Assembly (NCBI RefSeq): GCF_000756655.1
Contig: NZ_ARXU01000008.1
Location: 1-64,000 of the forward strand
Reading direction: 5' to 3'
Origin: Alcanivorax jadensis T9
GTDB lineage: Bacteria; Pseudomonadota; Gammaproteobacteria; Pseudomonadales; Alcanivoracaceae
DNA length: 64,000 bases
Shown one piece after another: positions 38,341-46,191 of this stretch. Below the pieces are notes generated by a model. The model ran no database searches and had not been told where the DNA came from. It saw nothing but the letters and a program-made list of their open reading frames with translations. Numbering within the stretch: position 1 is the first letter of the stretch; each line of letters begins with the position of its first letter. Made by a program: the position numbers and the translations under genes.

Positions 38341-39570
38341 GCTCTTAAGCAGCTCCGCCTGATCCTTATCCCTTACCCCGATCAAATAAAGAATCCCGTC
38401 CAGGCCCAGAGTGGAGATGGCCTGTTCGGCGTTCTGTTTTACCAGGGGTTTGGCGCGGAAGGCGATGCCCAGGCCGGCTTCGCCGAGCATGGGCAGGTCG
38501 TTGGCGCCGTCGCCCACGGCAATAACCTGTTCCAGGCTGATGCCTTCCTGGGTGGCGATCTGCTTGAGCAGATCTGCCTTGCGCTGGCCGTTGACGATCT
38601 GGCCGACTACCCGGCCAGTGACCTGGCCGTTCTCGATTTCCAGCTCATTGGCATACACATAGTCGATGCCCAGCAATTGTTGGAGCCACTGGCCAAACCA
38701 GGTGAAACCGCCGGATAGAATTGCCGTGCGATAGCCCAGGGCGCGTAGGGTGCTGATCAGCCGTTGTGCGCCTTCGGTGAGCTGGATGCGTTCGCGCACC
38801 CGCTCCAGGGCACCTTCATCCAGCCCTTTGAGCAGGGCCACCCGGGCCCGGAAACTTTCATTGAAATCCAGCTCGCCGCGCATGGCCCGCTCGGTGATTT
38901 CTGCCACCTCTTCGCCCACCCCGGCTTCCATGGCCAGCTCGTCGATCACTTCCGAGCGGATCAGGGTGGAATCCATATCGAACACCACCAGGCGCCGATT
39001 ACGGCGGAAGGCGCTGTCGCGCTGGAAGGCGATGTCCAGATTGCGTTCGTTGGCGATGCTGAGGAAGGCGGCGCGCATGGCTTCGCCATCTTTCGGCTCA
39101 CCGCGCACGGAAATCTCGATGCAGGCGCGACTGTCTTCGTTGAGAGCTTCCCCTTCCAGATGCACCCGACCGGACAGGCGGGCGATGCTGTCAATGTTCA
39201 GGCCGTTGTCTGCCACCGTGGCGGTCACGTCGGAGAGTTGTTCGGCGGTGATCTTGCGCGCCAGCAGGGTGATGATGTGGCGGTCCTTGCCCTGGCCGGA
39301 TACCCATTCTTCGTAGCGGTCTTCGTCGATGGGGCGGAAGCGCACATTGATATTCAGCTTGTGGGCCTCGAACAACAGATCCTTGAGCACCGCGGAGGAC
39401 TCCGCGTCCGGCGGAGTTTCCACCAGGATGCCCAGCGACAGGGTGTCGTGGATTACGGCCTGGCCGATATCCAGGATATTGAGCCGGTAACGGGCCAGAA
39501 TCCGGGTGAAAGCGGCGGTCAGACCGGGACGGTCACTGCCGGATACCTGAATCAGAATGATCTCGCGCAC
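38335..39570 (-). CDS. serB: Phosphoserine phosphatase SerB
   Basis: 411 aa. Start is a GTG at 39570 with GGGAG 8 bases upstream. Two N-terminal ACT-type regulatory domains (residues 1-190) and a HAD phosphatase domain with VVFDMDST, SGGFT and GDGANDLPML motifs. Last step of serine synthesis. The final Asn and stop (AATTGA) are in the heptad array. The longer N-terminus is normal for the Pseudomonas type. Convergent with fimX as in P. aeruginosa. Confidence 0.95.
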   Translation of the reverse strand: MREIILIQVSGSDRPGLTAAFTRILARYRLNILDIGQAVIHDTLSLGILVETPPDAESSAVLKDLLFEAHKLNINVRFRPIDEDRYEEWVSGQGKDRHIITLLARKITAEQLSDVTATVADNGLNIDSIARLSGRVHLEGEALNEDSRACIEISVRGEPKDGEAMRAAFLSIANERNLDIAFQRDSAFRRNRRLVVFDMDSTLIRSEVIDELAMEAGVGEEVAEITERAMRGELDFNESFRARVALLKGLDEGALERVRERIQLTEGAQRLISTLRALGYRTAILSGGFTWFGQWLQQLLGIDYVYANELEIENGQVTGRVVGQIVNGQRKADLLKQIATQEGISLEQVIAVGDGANDLPMLGEAGLGIAFRAKPLVKQNAEQAISTLGLDGILYLIGVRDKDQAELLKSN

Positions 39571-39810
39571 GCATGGGCTCCCGGGGGCAAGTCAGACAAG
39601 CGGAAGGCGGAAGCAGTGGCTCCCGCGAAAACCGCGTAAGGGTAGCAGAAATGGTACCGCAAGCGGCAGTGCCTTGGGGATTAGCGATGTTTTACATCGC
39701 CAATAGCCTGTAGGGGCATCATCGCTGCTAAGGTGCGCCGATTCGGTCAACGCCATCTCTTCCTGTCGCGCTATACTGCGCGCAAGCTCAATACTACGGA
39801 ATGCAACTCT

Positions 39811-41004
39811 ATGTCCCTGTGGGAACAATGGCGGCCATGGATTCGGCAACAACGCAGCCTGCTGCGTGAGTTGATCCTGATGCTGCTGGCCATGCTGGTG
39901 GTCGGTGTCTATTTTCTTGAGCACTTCTCCGCGCGGCTTGAGCAGGAGCGCAAGGTACAGCTGCAGGCGCTGGCCGAACAGACTGCCCGCCGGGCTGCCG
40001 AGGCCCTGGCCAGCGATGACTCCATCAGCATCAACCTGATCGGTCGGGAAACCGTGCAGCTGGCCCCGGTGGCCGGGGTGCGCTTTCTGGATGCGGCGGA
40101 TATTCAGGTGGGGCTGTCCGGAGTGTCACGCTCGGATTTGGTGGTCTCGGTGCCGGTGGCGTTGCCGGACGGGGAGCTGGCCGGCACTTTGACCCTGCTA
40201 GGTGATACCAGTGCCCTGCCGCGCCAGCGGCTGGAGGCCGGCTTTGTGCTGGCCGTATTGTGCCTGTTGCTGCTGCGTGTGGCTGTTGCCCTGATTCAGC
40301 AACGGTTGCTGCCGCCTCCGCTGGAGCCTGAAGAACCGACGCCAGTGGAGCCCCCTGCAACATCACCGCTGGCCACGCCTGCATCGACGCAGGCGCTGGC
40401 CGAGCCCTTGCCGGAAGGCGCTGAGCCACTGGCCCAGCTGCGCCTGAGCATCGTCAATTTTGAACATATCCGTCAGCGTTATACCCAGGCGGCCATGGCC
40501 GAGGTGCTGGCGGATTATCAGCAGATTCTCGACAAGGTGGCGGGTATCTATGGTGGCCGGGTAGGCCAAAGGGTAGGCGATCAGGCCGGGCTGTTTTTCT
40601 ATCAGGAGCCGGCGTCCCGCTGTGCGTTTTCCGCGCTGTGCGCGGGCCTGCTGTTCCTCCGTGTAGTGCGCCTTCTGGCGCCGTTACGCAAGCAGCAGGG
40701 CAAGCCACCACTGGAATTCAAGGCGCTGGTCACCACCGATAGGGGCCAGCAGGAAGCCTGGTCCCTCTGTGTGGCAGGGGTGCCGGGTCGGCTGAATGTG
40801 CCGGAAGCACAATTGGCCGCCACCGAGCTGGATGTGAAAGCCCTGTACCAGCCAGAAAAGGCCCAGGTGGTTACCGCCGGCGATCACAAGGTACGGCTAC
40901 AGCCGGTTGAGCAGTTGGCTCACCGTTACCAGAACCTGCTGCGCACTCAGGCGGATACCTTGCTGTCCGAAGAGGGCGGCGACGATGGCTCGCCCAGCAG
41001 GTAG
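39811..41004 (+). CDS. YtjB/SMP-like membrane protein with degenerate cyclase-like domain
   Basis: 397 aa from the ATG at 39811. One N-terminal membrane helix (LLRELILMLLAMLVVGVYFL), a periplasmic domain, a second helix (about 150-170), a Pro-rich linker, and a C-terminal domain (LSIVNFEHIRQRY, GGRVGQRVGDQAGLFF) that looks like a nucleotide cyclase fold without all the catalytic residues. Position divergent from serB matches E. coli ytjB and a Pseudomonas homologue. Its 3' end overlaps the convergent ATP-grasp gene by 58 bp. Confidence 0.75.
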   Translation: MSLWEQWRPWIRQQRSLLRELILMLLAMLVVGVYFLEHFSARLEQERKVQLQALAEQTARRAAEALASDDSISINLIGRETVQLAPVAGVRFLDAADIQVGLSGVSRSDLVVSVPVALPDGELAGTLTLLGDTSALPRQRLEAGFVLAVLCLLLLRVAVALIQQRLLPPPLEPEEPTPVEPPATSPLATPASTQALAEPLPEGAEPLAQLRLSIVNFEHIRQRYTQAAMAEVLADYQQILDKVAGIYGGRVGQRVGDQAGLFFYQEPASRCAFSALCAGLLFLRVVRLLAPLRKQQGKPPLEFKALVTTDRGQQEAWSLCVAGVPGRLNVPEAQLAATELDVKALYQPEKAQVVTAGDHKVRLQPVEQLAHRYQNLLRTQADTLLSEEGGDDGSPSR

Positions 41005-41744
41005 TGGCTCATGGCCTGTTGAACCCGCTGATTGAGGTCGGGGATGCCGGTGTTGCCGAACAGGCGATTGAATTCCAGGATGTAGGGGTGGCCATCCACC
41101 ATGGCCACATCAAAGCCGGCATGGTTGATACCCAGATAACGGGCCAGCCCCTCCACCAGGGAAATGGCATTGTCCGGTACCGACAGATCGGTGCGCACGC
41201 GCCCGCCCTGGCTCACGTTGTTCAGAAAACCCACTCCTTCCCGCCAGTAGCTGGCCACCACTTCCTCGCCCACCACCACCACGCGCAGGTCGCGCACAAT
41301 GGGCAGTAGCTTCTGTATATAGAGCACGGCTTCGCGCTCCGCATAATCCAGAAACTGCTGGCGGTTCTCGATCAGGTAGACGCCCATGCCCTGGCTGGAG
41401 CGCACTGATTTGGCCACAAACGGAAACCGCCATTGATCCAGCACCTGGCCAATGCCGTACTTGTCGGAAGCCACAATCAGGGTTTCCGGCACATGCTCAG
41501 GGCAGGCGGTTTGCAGAGCTCGGGTCATTTCCACCTTGTCGTGGCCCAGGTGGTAACTGCTCAGGCTGGGGAAGATGGGGCGCTTGAGCACATAGTGCAG
41601 ACTGTTGATCTGCCAGAAGCCGGGAAACAGTAACCAGTCCGCTTCCGCCAGGGTCTCGCGGTGCTGGTTCATGTGTTCCGGCTTGATATAACGCACGCCG
41701 GGCAGGCCCAAAGTGCGGAAAGGATCGAAAGTGATCAGTTTCAC
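40947..41744 (-). CDS. ATP-grasp (RimK-like) ligase
   Basis: 265 aa. ATP-grasp fold: PFVAKSVRSSQGMGVYLI (Lys and glycine-rich loop), and the C-terminal GFDVAMVDGHPYILEFNRLFGNTGI with the Glu and Asn that bind Mg-ATP. Likely joins a carboxylate to an amine, like RimK or glutathione synthetase; substrate unknown. Overlaps the ytjB-like gene tail to tail by 58 bp. Divergent from the enoyl-CoA hydratase gene, with a palindromic site between. Confidence 0.8.
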   Translation of the reverse strand: MKLITFDPFRTLGLPGVRYIKPEHMNQHRETLAEADWLLFPGFWQINSLHYVLKRPIFPSLSSYHLGHDKVEMTRALQTACPEHVPETLIVASDKYGIGQVLDQWRFPFVAKSVRSSQGMGVYLIENRQQFLDYAEREAVLYIQKLLPIVRDLRVVVVGEEVVASYWREGVGFLNNVSQGGRVRTDLSVPDNAISLVEGLARYLGINHAGFDVAMVDGHPYILEFNRLFGNTGIPDLNQRVQQAMSHYLLGEPSSPPSSDSKVSA

Positions 41745-41783
41745 GGTGACGATCTCAGGAGAGGTGCGCTTTTTTAAGGTGCT

Positions 41784-41799
41784 TTGACCGGCTGGTCAA
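41784..41799. promoter_or_regulatory. Palindromic operator between ATP-grasp and enoyl-CoA hydratase genes
   Basis: TTGACC-GGCT-GGTCAA, perfect 6-bp half-sites with a 4-bp spacer, resembling TetR-family operators. The regulator is not obviously in the window. Confidence 0.6.
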
Positions 41800-41881
41800 T
41801 ACCCTTTGTCGGTATTCGTCCTTGGCATGGGCGGAGCGGGCGGCTAGCCTTGCCCGACAAATAATGATTGGGAGAGCTGTC

Positions 41882-42649
41882 GTGACCTTGCCGACATTGG
41901 AAAGTGATCTGATTCTGGTGAAACACACCGAATCAGTGTTGGAAATTACCCTGAACCGCCCGGATAAACTGAACGCCCTCACCGGCGCCATGTACCGGGA
42001 CATGATCGCCCTGCTCCATACCGCGGAACAGAGCGATGAGATTCGCGTGGTACTGTTTGCTGCCGAAGGAAAATCTTTCAGTGCCGGCAACGATCTGGTG
42101 GACTTCCTCAATGCCAAGCCCGGTGAAGTGGGTGAAGCGGCGAATTTCATCAAGGCCATTTATGCTTTCCCGAAAGTAGTGGTCGCTGCTGTTCAGGGCA
42201 ATGCGGTGGGCGTAGGCACCACCATGCTGCTGCACATGGATATGGTAGTAGCCTCCGATGATGCCAAGTTCATCACCCCCTTTGCCGATCTCGGCGCGGT
42301 ACCGGAAGCGGGTTCCGCCAAGCTCCTGCCGGACTGGCTGGGCTATCAGCGCGCCGCCCGCATGTTGCTGCTGGGTGAGCCGATGCTGGCACAGGAAGCT
42401 TTCGAGGCTGGCCTGATCGCCAAGGTGGTGGGTCGTGAGGACCTGCAATCCACCGCCCGCGGTTGGGCTGACACCCTGGCAAAGAAACCCCCCAAGGCCC
42501 TGCGCGAGAGCAAACGGTTGATGCGTCAGGCGATCAGCAAGCCGCTGCAGGATGTACTCGAGGAAGATCTGGCCCTGTTTGGTGAAATGCTACAGGGCGA
42601 TGAGGCGAAGGCGGTGTTGGCGGCCATGGTGAACAAGAGCAAGGGGTAA
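41882..42649 (+). CDS. Enoyl-CoA hydratase/isomerase family protein
   Basis: 255 aa from a GTG at 41882 (GGGAGAG 5 bases upstream); the frame is open further upstream but without a site. Crotonase fold with ITLNRPDKLNALTG, oxyanion-hole segments KSFSAGNDL and GNAVGVGTTMLLHMD. The position usually taken by the second catalytic Glu has VPEAGSA, like PaaG/ECI isomerases. Probably acts in fatty-acid or aromatic acyl-CoA metabolism. The TAA is followed within 3 bases by heptad array D. Confidence 0.9.
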   Translation: MTLPTLESDLILVKHTESVLEITLNRPDKLNALTGAMYRDMIALLHTAEQSDEIRVVLFAAEGKSFSAGNDLVDFLNAKPGEVGEAANFIKAIYAFPKVVVAAVQGNAVGVGTTMLLHMDMVVASDDAKFITPFADLGAVPEAGSAKLLPDWLGYQRAARMLLLGEPMLAQEAFEAGLIAKVVGREDLQSTARGWADTLAKKPPKALRESKRLMRQAISKPLQDVLEEDLALFGEMLQGDEAKAVLAAMVNKSKG

Positions 42650-42652
42650 GGC

Positions 42653-42806
42653 AGCTGTGAGCTTCTAGCTGTTAGCGACTAGACGCGGGTTGGCTTGTCA
42701 GTAATGGAGAGTCCGTGCCCGCGCCCATGGTTGGGCGCGGGCACGGACATTCAGATCCCAAAGAGTTCTACCGCGCCTCGAAGCTAGCAGCTAGAAGCTC
42801 GTAGCT
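42653..42806. repeat. Heptad-armed palindromic element D (AGCT class)
   Basis: Between convergent genes. Left arm AGCTGTG AGCTTCT AGCTGTT AGCGACT (42653-42680), with TAG/TGA stops in all three frames. The right arm on the minus strand (42781-42806) reads AGCTACG AGCTTCT AGCTGCT AGCTT. The central palindrome is perfect: 17-bp arms 42711-42727 / 42732-42748, loop TGGT, centred exactly on the element midpoint. Same architecture as elements A-C but a different heptad. Confidence 0.9.
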
Positions 42807-43267
42807 CAAAGAATCCCCGCATCCAGCCCCGCCGCCAGATACATCCCCAGCTCTTCTACCTGCTGCTCGAAGGCATCCTGCCATTCTCCGCGCAGTACCA
42901 GCGGGTCCTGTACCCAGTTCCAGCGCAGACCCGTAGCAATGCTTTCCACGGCTCGACGGGTGCCGGTGCCGTCCTGGCCGGCGCGGATGTAGAGAGCGCA
43001 GGGGAGTCCCTGTTTTTCTTCCAGTACCGGGTAATAACTGCGGTCGAAGAAATCCTTCAGGGCACCACTCATGTAGCCCAGGTTTTCGGTTGTGCCGAGC
43101 AGAATGGCATCACAGGCCAGTACATCCTCGGGCCCCGCTTCCAGAGGCGGCTTCACCGTGACGGACACGTTCTCGATATCTTCATGGCCGGCACCCCGGG
43201 CGGCGGCGTCGCGCAGTTTCAGGGTGTTCGGCGACGGGGCGTGGGCGACGATCAATAGTTTTTTCAT
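42806..43267 (-). CDS. Flavodoxin / NADPH-dependent FMN reductase-like protein
   Basis: 153 aa with a flavodoxin-like fold: KLLIVAHAPSPNTLKLRDA (phosphate loop), LGTTENLGYMSGALKDFFDR (isoalloxazine loop). Probably an FMN-dependent reductase; electron partner unknown. The stop codon is at the edge of heptad element D. Confidence 0.8.
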   Translation of the reverse strand: MKKLLIVAHAPSPNTLKLRDAAARGAGHEDIENVSVTVKPPLEAGPEDVLACDAILLGTTENLGYMSGALKDFFDRSYYPVLEEKQGLPCALYIRAGQDGTGTRRAVESIATGLRWNWVQDPLVLRGEWQDAFEQQVEELGMYLAAGLDAGIL

Positions 43268-43373
43268 GGTCTCGCAACTCTACGCATTTGATAGTGCCAG
43301 CATATCAGTTAGGGCCGGGCCATCTGTAGGAGCGTCGCTTGACGCATGACAACGCCCTGGCCACGAAGCAACG

Positions 43374-43511
43374 GTAGGAGCACCTCTTGAGGTGCGAATC
43401 CGAGCCTTGGCGAAGGAGGCGGTATGCCGATGGCAATGCATTCTGGACGTGCTGCTGTTTCATGCTGGTTCTTTGCATCACGTCTGTTCGCACCTCAAGA
43501 GGTGCTCCTAC
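43374..43511. repeat. REPIN-like inverted pair, GTAGGAGC family
   Basis: A 24-bp unit (43374-43397, beginning GTAGGAGCACCTC) is exactly inverted at 43488-43511, about 90 bases apart. Each unit contains its own palindrome GCACCTC-TT-GAGGTGC. A diverged start of the same motif (CTGTAGGAGCG) lies at 43324. This fits the REPIN layout of two REP sequences in inverse orientation. Confidence 0.8.
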
Positions 43512-43540
43512 AAGGGAGTCAGGGTTTGCGAGTGCGAGAG

Positions 43541-44035
43541 CTACGTCTCCACATAATTCAACGGCAATGCCGCCGTATCCACCACCCGGCGCATGACAAA
43601 GCTGGAATGCACCCCGCTGACACCTTCGATGCGAGTGATCTTGTTGAGCAGGAAATGTTGGTAGCCATCAATATCCGGCACCACCACTTTCAGTAGGTAG
43701 TCGGCTTCCTGGCCGGTGACCAGGTAGCACTGCTGCACTTCCGGATAGCTGGCCACCTTCTCCTCGAAGTTGGCGAAACGCTCGGGGGTGTGGCGGTCCA
43801 TGCTGATCTGGATGATCACGGTCAGGTCCAGGCCCAGCTTGCGGGCGTCCAGCACGGTCTCCCGTTTGAGAATGATGCCGGCGGCTTCCAGCTTCTGTAC
43901 CCGCCGGGAACAGGGGGAGGGGGACAGGCCGACGGTTTCCGCCAGCTGCTGGTTGGTAAGCCCGCCGTTATGTTGCAGGGCTTCCAGGATACGCAGGTCA
44001 GTGCGGTCCAGTTTTGCCAGTTCCTGCTTTCTCAT
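43541..44035 (-). CDS. Lrp/AsnC-family regulator
   Basis: 164 aa. N-terminal HTH (LDRTDLRILEALQHNGGLTNQQLAETVGLSPSPCSRRVQKLE) and C-terminal RAM ligand domain (VQQCYLVTGQEADYLLKVVVPD). Typical of Lrp or BkdR, which sense amino acids. Divergent from the leuA leader, so leucine biosynthesis may be a target; that is inference from position only. Confidence 0.92.
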   Translation of the reverse strand: MRKQELAKLDRTDLRILEALQHNGGLTNQQLAETVGLSPSPCSRRVQKLEAAGIILKRETVLDARKLGLDLTVIIQISMDRHTPERFANFEEKVASYPEVQQCYLVTGQEADYLLKVVVPDIDGYQHFLLNKITRIEGVSGVHSSFVMRRVVDTAALPLNYVET

Positions 44036-44153
44036 GATGATTTCAGCCCTTTTTTGCTGTTATTTCGCAACATTATTGCTTATATGGCTGTTTTCTGATG
44101 AAAAAAGCAAGCACATTGCCGGTTTGCTGCCGTAAAGTATCTCTCGTGGGGCG

Positions 44154-44252
44154 ATGATGCGAACCGTCAAAAGCGGGCCGCCACTCTTCGTTGCCATCCG
44201 TGCCTATCGGCGCGCTGATCGAGACCCGAGATCACAGACAGCGAGTTGTTGA
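44154..44252 (+). CDS. Possible leader peptide of leuA
   Basis: Short frame of 32 codons, MMRTVKSGPPLFV and so on, ending with TGA at 44250-44252, 8 nt before the 5' arm of an antiterminator-like stem. It has only one Leu codon but many Arg codons and a Pro-Pro pair, so it is not a classical leucine-counting leader. It may instead act through nascent-chain stalling or ribosome release. The ribosome-binding site is weak (GTGGGG). Confidence 0.35.
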   Translation: MMRTVKSGPPLFVAIRAYRRADRDPRSQTASC

Positions 44253-44259
44253 CCCCATC

Positions 44260-44319
44260 CGGCTCACCCCCTGGATTCGGTCGGGAATTCTCCTTCGGGG
44301 GCAGCCGATGCCCCTTTTT
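44260..44319 (+). promoter_or_regulatory. Attenuator-like leader before leuA
   Basis: Terminator: GGGGCA (44298-44303), loop GCCGA, TGCCCC (44309-44314), then five T. It ends 5 bases before the leuA ribosome-binding site GAGGA. An alternative stem pairs CGGCT and CCCCC (44260-44271) with GGGGG and AGCCG (44297-44307), which would destroy the terminator. The two structures are mutually exclusive, the hallmark of attenuation. Signal unknown; leucine or translation of the upstream peptide are candidates. Confidence 0.6.
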
Positions 44320-44335
44320 GGTTTGAGGAAATGAC

Positions 44336-46015
44336 ATGAGCTTTGATCACCGTAAATACCAGCCTTTCCCCGTTATCGACAAACCTGATCGTCGCTGGCC
44401 GAGTCAGCGTATCGAGAAAGCCCCGCTGTGGGCGGCGGTGGATCTGCGTGATGGTAACCAGGCGCTGATCAAACCCATGTCCGTGGCCCAGAAGCGTCGC
44501 TTTTTTCAGATGCTGGTGGAGCTGGGTTTCAAGGAAATCGAAGTGGGCTTCCCGTCTGCCAGCCAGATCGATTTCGATTTCTGCCGGGCCCTGATCGAAG
44601 AAGACCTGGTGCCGGATGACGTGCACATCCAGGTGCTCACCCAAGCCCGGGAAGAGTTGATCGCCCGTACCTTTGAATCCCTCAAGGGGGCGAAGAACGC
44701 CATCGTGCATATCTACAATGCCACTTCGCCCACCTTCCGCGAGCAGGTGTTCAGCGTGGACAAGGCCGGCTGCAAGGCGATTGCCGAACGCGCTGCCGGC
44801 TGGGTAAAAGCCTGTGCCGCGGCGCAGCCGGAGACCCACTGGAGCTTCCAGTATTCCCCGGAAACCTTCAGTGCCACGGAAACGGATTTCGCCATCGAGG
44901 TGATCGATGCGGTGAACGCGGTGTGGCGCCCGGACCAGGGCCAGCGGGTGATCATCAACCTGCCGGCCACCGTGGAGGTGAGCACGCCCAATGTGTTTGC
45001 CGATCAGGTGGAGCTGGTCCATGACAGCATTCAGTACCGCGAACATGTGATTATCAGTGTGCACACCCATGATGATCGAGGTTGCGGTGTGGCGGCGGCA
45101 GAAATGGCGGTGATGGCGGGAGCGGACCGTGTAGAAGGTACCTTGCTGGGCAACGGCGAGCGTACCGGTAACATGGATCTGGTTACCGCCGGCATGAACC
45201 TGTACAGCCAGGGCATCGACCCGCAAATCGACTTCTCGCGCATGAAGGAGATTATTGCTCTGGTGGAGGAGATTACCGATATCCAGACGCATCCGCGCCA
45301 CCCCTATGCCGGTGATCTGGTGTTCAGCGCCTTTTCCGGCAGCCATCAGGATGCCATCCGCAAGTGCCTGGCCCGCTATCAGGAAGGCGATATCTGGCAG
45401 GTGGCCTATCTGCCCATCGATCCGGCGGATGTGGGACGTCGCTACGAGGAAGTGGTGCGTATCAATTCCCAGTCCGGCAAGGGCGGGGTGGCCCACGTGC
45501 TGGAGCGGGATTTTGGTATCGATCTGCCGCGCTGGTTGCAGCAGGAATTGGCCGGTGTGGTGCAGCGCGATGCGGAAGAGGATGGTGGCGAGATCACCAG
45601 CGAGCGGGTGCACCGTCGCTTCAACAGCGATTATCTCAATGTGCCGCTGGGCTGGATGTTGCGCTCCTATGACCTTAACCGCAGCAACGATCAGGTGCAG
45701 GCCCAGATCAGCATCGGCGATGCCAGCCAGCCGGTGACCCTGTTGTCCGGCCGCGGCGACGGTGCCATGTCTGCATTGGTGGACGCGCTCAACCGTCGTA
45801 CCGGTGGCGAGGTGAAGGTGGTGTCCTTCGATGAGTACTCATTGGGCGATAACACCGAAGCCAACGCCATGGCCTGTGTGCGAGTGCAGGTGGGGGACAC
45901 TGTGCAGAGTGCCGTGGCTACCGCTGCCGATACGACTGCGGCTGCACTGCAGGCGATCCTGTCTGCGGTGGGCCGGGTGCAGGAAGGCAGTGAACAGTTA
46001 ATAGTGAATAGTTAA
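44336..46015 (+). CDS. leuA: 2-isopropylmalate synthase (LeuA type 2)
   Basis: 559 aa. HMGL-like TIM barrel (AAVDLRDGNQALIKPMS, EVGFPSASQIDFDF, HTHDDRGCGVAAAE with metal-binding His) and the C-terminal regulatory domain that binds leucine. First committed step of leucine synthesis. GAGGA lies 6 bases before the ATG. The last residues (QLIVNS and the stop) are encoded by heptad array G. Confidence 0.96.
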   Translation: MSFDHRKYQPFPVIDKPDRRWPSQRIEKAPLWAAVDLRDGNQALIKPMSVAQKRRFFQMLVELGFKEIEVGFPSASQIDFDFCRALIEEDLVPDDVHIQVLTQAREELIARTFESLKGAKNAIVHIYNATSPTFREQVFSVDKAGCKAIAERAAGWVKACAAAQPETHWSFQYSPETFSATETDFAIEVIDAVNAVWRPDQGQRVIINLPATVEVSTPNVFADQVELVHDSIQYREHVIISVHTHDDRGCGVAAAEMAVMAGADRVEGTLLGNGERTGNMDLVTAGMNLYSQGIDPQIDFSRMKEIIALVEEITDIQTHPRHPYAGDLVFSAFSGSHQDAIRKCLARYQEGDIWQVAYLPIDPADVGRRYEEVVRINSQSGKGGVAHVLERDFGIDLPRWLQQELAGVVQRDAEEDGGEITSERVHRRFNSDYLNVPLGWMLRSYDLNRSNDQVQAQISIGDASQPVTLLSGRGDGAMSALVDALNRRTGGEVKVVSFDEYSLGDNTEANAMACVRVQVGDTVQSAVATAADTTAAALQAILSAVGRVQEGSEQLIVNS

Positions 46016-46016
46016 C
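45996..46016. repeat. Heptad array G (single-armed) at the leuA stop codon
   Basis: AGTTAAT AGTGAAT AGTTAAC. The leuA stop TAA is in the third heptad. Stops TAA, TAG, TGA, TAG and TAA fall in all three frames. No inverted partner arm is seen; the following GCGCGAGG resembles the motif after other arrays. Confidence 0.8.
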
Positions 46017-46089
46017 AGCGGCGCGAGGTCGCGTTGGTTGAGCTGAAAACGAAGAAGCCGCGCTCCTAGCTGGGGGGCGGCTCCCAATT

Positions 46090-46161
46090 CCGTTGGAGCC
46101 TTGCTTGCAAGGCGAATCAGTCCAACCTGTGGCTTTCGCCTTGCAAGCAAGGCTCCAACGG
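46090..46161. repeat. REPIN-like inverted pair, TTGGAGCC family
   Basis: A 27-bp unit at 46090-46116 (CCGTTGGAGCC then TTGCTTGC) is repeated perfectly inverted at 46135-46161, 18 bases apart. A related solo unit lies at 17601-17619, and the hairpin at 51779-51806 has a similar core (TTGGCGCCTTG). Confidence 0.85.
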
Positions 46162-46191
46162 TGGGTTGGGCGGTCGGTGGGGGTTGGCGGC

